A stretch of 17,091 nucleotides of DNA from an uncultured Mollicutes bacterium (GTDB lineage Bacteria > Bacillota_I > Bacilli_A > RFN20 > CAG-449): positions 1 to 17,091 of the forward strand of contig URVS01000007.1 of assembly GCA_900551385.1 (NCBI GenBank), written 5' to 3'. Position 1 is the first letter of the stretch; each line of letters begins with the position of its first letter. Both the position numbers and the translations under genes were made by a program. The notes beneath the pieces are model-generated. The model was given only the letters and a program-made list of their open reading frames with translations, was not told the origin of the DNA and ran no database searches. Below are positions 14,354 through 17,091 of this stretch, one piece after another.

Positions 14354-15073
14354 ATGGGAAGAGCACATGAAGTTAGAGCAAAGAAGATGGCTGCTACAAG
14401 TGCAGCAAAATCAGCTTTGTATATGAGAGCAAGTAAAGAAATTTATATGGCTGCAAAATCTGGTGAACCTGATCCAAATTCAAACTTAGCTTTAAGAGCA
14501 GTTCTTGAAAAATATAAAGGACAAGGTGTTACTAAAGATGTTATTGAAAGAGCAATTAACAAAGCAAAAGGCGGAGAAAAAGTTGCTTATGAATCAGGAA
14601 GATATGAAGGATATGGTCCAAGCAATGTAGCAATCATTGTTGATACATTAACTGATAATGTAAGAAGAGCTTATGATTCAGTAAGAATGTGTTTTAATAA
14701 AAAAGGTGGACATTTAGGCACTCCAGGTTCAGTTGCTTATAATTTTACAGAAACAGGCCTTATTACTTTTGTTGGTAATGATGTTGATGGTGTTACTGAA
14801 GCATTAGTTTTAGGTGATGTCAATGTTGATGATGTTTCTCAAGATGATGATTTAATTGTTGTTAAAGTTGATAAATCTGATTTAATGAAAGCTAAACAAT
14901 GCTTAAATGATGCTGGATATAATGAATTTGAACAATGTGAAATCACAATGTTACCAAATGATGAAGTTGTTTTAACTGGTGATGAAGCAAGAAAATTCAA
15001 TGACTTATTAGATTTATTAGACGAAGTTGAAGATGTTCAAAACGTTTATCATAACGCTAAAATTGAAGAATAA
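14354..15073 (+). CDS. YebC/PmpR family translation factor (YebC2/YeeI-like)
   Basis: 239 residues. The N-terminal domain contains KEIYMAAKSGEPDPNSNLAL, and RYEGYGPSNVAIIVDTLTDN follows, the conserved core of the family. The opening MGR and the EIYMAAKSGEPDP version place it with the YeeI/YeeN (YebC2) branch rather than classical YebC (MAGHSKW). Members of this branch associate with ribosomes and have been linked to relief of stalling at proline-rich sequences; older annotations call them transcriptional regulators. AGGAG (14341-14345) lies 8 nt before the ATG. It appears to be monocistronic, ending at a strong bidirectional terminator. Confidence 0.92.
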   Translation: MGRAHEVRAKKMAATSAAKSALYMRASKEIYMAAKSGEPDPNSNLALRAVLEKYKGQGVTKDVIERAINKAKGGEKVAYESGRYEGYGPSNVAIIVDTLTDNVRRAYDSVRMCFNKKGGHLGTPGSVAYNFTETGLITFVGNDVDGVTEALVLGDVNVDDVSQDDDLIVVKVDKSDLMKAKQCLNDAGYNEFEQCEITMLPNDEVVLTGDEARKFNDLLDLLDEVEDVQNVYHNAKIEE

Positions 15074-15090
15074 TTAAATTTAAGATAATT

Positions 15091-15118
15091 AAAAAACCTG
15101 AAATTAATCAGGTTTTTT
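15091..15118. terminator. Bidirectional terminator between yebC-like gene and CDF gene
   Basis: A perfect 11-bp stem AAAAAACCTGA (15091-15101) / TCAGGTTTTTT (15108-15118) with a 6-nt loop. T runs occur on both strands, so it can end both convergent transcripts. It overlaps the stop codon of the minus-strand CDF gene. Confidence 0.92.
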
Positions 15119-16346
15119 ATTTGGTTTTATTTTTTAGTTTTTCTTCGCTTTCTTCGATATATTCTTCATAATCATGATCAATAGTTATAATAGCGTTGTA
15201 TGTATTATCAACATCTTTAATTATTTGTTTAATGTTATTTTCAATCTCGTTATCTTTTAATTTAGTTTCTAAACATACTGCTACATCAAAAACAATATTA
15301 GTATGAGTTGGTCCTTTAATAACTCTAAAATCATGAACATTATTGACATAAGGTAAAGCTTTTAATATTGGTATAATTTGGTTTCTAACTTTATCAGTAA
15401 ATGGATCATTTAAAACAACTGGATCCATATGAATAGTTATAATAATATTAAATTCATGTAAAATTTCTTTTTCAATATTATCAATCATATCATGAGTAGA
15501 TAAAATATCTTTACTTGCATCAACTTCAACATGAATTGAAGCATAATATGTTTTAGGTCCATAATTATGAATTTGTAAATCATGAATACCTAAAACTCCA
15601 TCATAAGAAAGAATTTTATGAACTAATTTTTTAACTAATTCATCATCAACTTTTTCTCCAATTAATGGGTTAGATGTTTCTTTAATTAATTTAAAACCTG
15701 ATATTAAAATAAATATACCTACTATACAACCTAAATAACCATCAATATAAAATGAACAACATTGAGATATGATAATACCGACTAAAACAAATGAAGTAGC
15801 TAAAACATCATTTCTTGAATCAGTTGAAGTAGCAATTAATGCTAAAGAAGAAATTCTTTTGCCAATTTTTTTATAGAATAAACCTTGAAAAATTTTTACT
15901 AAAATGGAAATAGATAAAACAACAATAGTGATAATAAATTCTATTTGTTCCATTTTTTGAAATGGTTTATTAAAATTATCAATAATTCCTGAAATTGAAT
16001 TAGTTATTAATTGAACTCCTAAAATACTAATAATTATAGAAACTGCTAATCCTGCAATATATTCAATTCTTGCATGACCATAAGGATGGTCTTTATCGGC
16101 TGGCTTAATAGACAATTTAAACCCAATTAAAGAAACTAAAGAACTACCAGCATCAGATAAGTTATTAAATCCATCAGCTATTAAAGAAATTAAATTGAAT
16201 AATAAACCAAAAATTAATTTAAGAACACAAATAAAGAAGTTAGAAATAATTCCAAATATAGAAGCAAGATTACCATATTTTTGTCTTACTTGTGGATTAT
16301 TTACATCTTTATAATTTTTAATAAATAATTTAATTAAAATGTTCAT
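15117..16346 (-). CDS. Cation diffusion facilitator (CDF) metal exporter
   Basis: 409 residues, about 100 more than the common CDF length. Six membrane helices are followed by a cytoplasmic C-terminal part. The metal-site residues are N61 and D65 in DGFNNLSD (helix 2) and D176 and D180 in STDSRNDV (helix 5); HPYGHARIEY at 87-96 is the loop signature. Asp at the first helix-5 position, rather than the His of zinc exporters such as YiiP, favours manganese or iron as substrate, by family knowledge. Residues 254-310 and 337-393 look like two copies of the ferredoxin-like dimerisation domain. It starts 2 nt after the DUF308-like gene's stop with no clear ribosome site, so the pair is probably co-translated. 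MntE-like is the nearest functional label, not proven. Confidence 0.9.
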   Translation of the reverse strand: MNILIKLFIKNYKDVNNPQVRQKYGNLASIFGIISNFFICVLKLIFGLLFNLISLIADGFNNLSDAGSSLVSLIGFKLSIKPADKDHPYGHARIEYIAGLAVSIIISILGVQLITNSISGIIDNFNKPFQKMEQIEFIITIVVLSISILVKIFQGLFYKKIGKRISSLALIATSTDSRNDVLATSFVLVGIIISQCCSFYIDGYLGCIVGIFILISGFKLIKETSNPLIGEKVDDELVKKLVHKILSYDGVLGIHDLQIHNYGPKTYYASIHVEVDASKDILSTHDMIDNIEKEILHEFNIIITIHMDPVVLNDPFTDKVRNQIIPILKALPYVNNVHDFRVIKGPTHTNIVFDVAVCLETKLKDNEIENNIKQIIKDVDNTYNAIITIDHDYEEYIEESEEKLKNKTK

Positions 16347-16348
16347 AT

Positions 16349-16843
16349 TTATTTTTTAGAAAATGCATTGACTAAAGATAATACTGATAAAACAATTAAC
16401 ACTACACCTATAACAATGCATAAAACTTTTAAAATTCCACCAAAACCGAATATTAATAATATAATTGCAAAAATGATAGAAGCAAGATTATGTTTAATTC
16501 CTTCGACAAGATCTTTTTTAGACATAATGATATCAATAAGAGCAATTACTAAAATAATTATACCAATGTATTGAGACATTTGATCTCTAAATATAATAAT
16601 TAAGACTGCTAAGACCATAATAGATAATGATGTAATAAATTGACCAATAGCAACTGAAGTTTTATATTTTAAATTTTTACATGTATCAATAAATTGAGTA
16701 AGATTAGTTAATATCATAACTACACCTATGATGATGAAAATAATATTTGATAAAATTGCACCATCTAATGCGATTAATAAAATTCCTAATGCTAATGCGA
16801 TTAAGGAAAAAATAAGACTAGAAATTAAATTTTTATTTTTCAT
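16349..16843 (-). CDS. DUF308/HdeD-like multi-helix membrane protein
   Basis: 164 residues, almost entirely hydrophobic, with about six membrane segments and short charged loops (TCKNLKYK, SKKDLVEGIKHN). The pattern of repeated pairs of helices with glycine-rich turns resembles the DUF308/HdeD family, whose molecular function is unclear. A GTG at 16852 is in frame, but AAGAGGTG (16857-16850) is evidently the ribosome site for the ATG at 16843, so that start is chosen. It lies directly upstream of the CDF exporter in the same transcript and divergent from uvrA. The family assignment is from overall character, not from a diagnostic motif. Confidence 0.65.
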   Translation of the reverse strand: MKNKNLISSLIFSLIALALGILLIALDGAILSNIIFIIIGVVMILTNLTQFIDTCKNLKYKTSVAIGQFITSLSIMVLAVLIIIFRDQMSQYIGIIILVIALIDIIMSKKDLVEGIKHNLASIIFAIILLIFGFGGILKVLCIVIGVVLIVLSVLSLVNAFSKK

Positions 16844-16987
16844 AGAAAACACCTCTTAATTTATTATAAAGTTATATAATTTAAAAATAAACTCAAAAGA
16901 ATGTTTTATTTTGTCAAAATATAAAATTTATAGTTAAAACAGATAAAAAAGTGTAAAATAAGTTTGCTAGAAAGGAAGTAGATAAAT

Positions 16988-17091
16988 ATGGCAAATGATA
17001 AAATTATTGTTAAAGGCGCAAGAGAAAATAATTTAAAAAATATTGATATAACTTTACCTAAAAATAAATTAATTGTATTTACAGGAGTATC
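16988..17091 (+). CDS. uvrA: UvrABC excision nuclease subunit A, N-terminal end (partial)
   Basis: Only the first 34 codons are present; the gene runs off the end. The pattern [17 protein letters not shown] then LIVFTGVS is the conserved start of UvrA, leading into the first Walker A motif (GLSGSGKSS) just beyond the edge. UvrA is the damage-recognition ATPase of nucleotide excision repair. AAAGGAAG (16971-16978) lies 9 nt before the ATG. A -10-like TAAAAT is at 16954-16959 without a convincing -35. No LexA-type box (CGAAC-N4-GTTCG) is visible in the 135-nt gap. uvrB, if linked, would be outside the window. Confidence 0.93.
   Translation, partial: MANDKIIVKGARENNLKNIDITLPKNKLIVFTGV

Noticed and set aside
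16844..16852. GTG start for the DUF308-like protein
   Set aside because: The GTG is the end of AAGAGGTG, the ribosome site for the ATG at 16843.
16886..16917. Consensus TTGACA on the minus strand (16917-16912) as promoter of the DUF308-CDF pair
   Set aside because: No -10 box at acceptable spacing follows it; the nearest TATAAT would start transcription inside the ribosome site.
1..17091. Use of the Mycoplasma genetic code (TGA = Trp)
   Set aside because: Trp is read from TGG in every case I checked and no in-frame TGA is needed to keep any gene open.

Overview
The window is very AT-rich. It reads as part of the chromosome of a low-GC Firmicute, probably an uncultured or gut-type anaerobic Bacilli/Erysipelotrichia-like lineage; this placement is inferred. 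The pointers are an ecfA1-ecfA2-ecfT-truA block as in Bacillus relatives, a single-chain pyruvate:ferredoxin oxidoreductase (anaerobic metabolism), alanine racemase (so a peptidoglycan wall, unlike Mollicutes), a Crh-type HPr paralogue, and strong AGGAGG-like ribosome sites. All tryptophans I checked are TGG. All 17 visible stop codons are TAA or TAG, none TGA.

Layout. Positions 1-370 hold the 3' end of uridine kinase, then a tRNA-Lys(CUU) with its own promoter and terminator. Positions 370-3158 hold an AT-rich leader with a direct repeat and a mini-ORF, then two overlapping glycosyltransferase genes: a GT28/MGDG-synthase-like enzyme and a membrane GT2 enzyme. Positions 3236-4564 (minus) hold alanine racemase and, upstream of it, an HPr-like protein that has lost His15 but kept Ser46. 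Divergent from these is galU (4779-5651), which supplies UDP-glucose. nifJ (5745-9293) stands alone between terminators. Positions 9497-14235 form a tight run: dCMP deaminase, a small two-helix membrane protein, EcfA1, EcfA2, EcfT, TruA and a PHP phosphatase, with several start/stop overlaps. YebC2-type translation factor follows (14354-15073) and ends at a bidirectional terminator shared with a minus-strand pair, a CDF metal exporter and a DUF308-like membrane protein (15117-16843). Divergent from that pair, the first 34 codons of uvrA run off the end.

How the genes fit together. GalU makes UDP-glucose, the usual donor for glycosyltransferases like the two at 626-3158, so the window carries a plausible glycolipid or envelope-glycan module. 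The ECF genes encode the energising part of a vitamin/cofactor transporter with no substrate-binding S component here, as expected for a shared (group II) module. Most of the window is housekeeping. The parts that stand out are the His15-less HPr with an operator-like palindrome in its promoter, the absence of TGA, the racemase with Glu in place of the carbamylated Lys, the CDF protein with a doubled C-terminal domain, and the mini-ORF leader ahead of the glycosyltransferase pair. I saw no CRISPR array, insertion sequence, prophage or defence locus.
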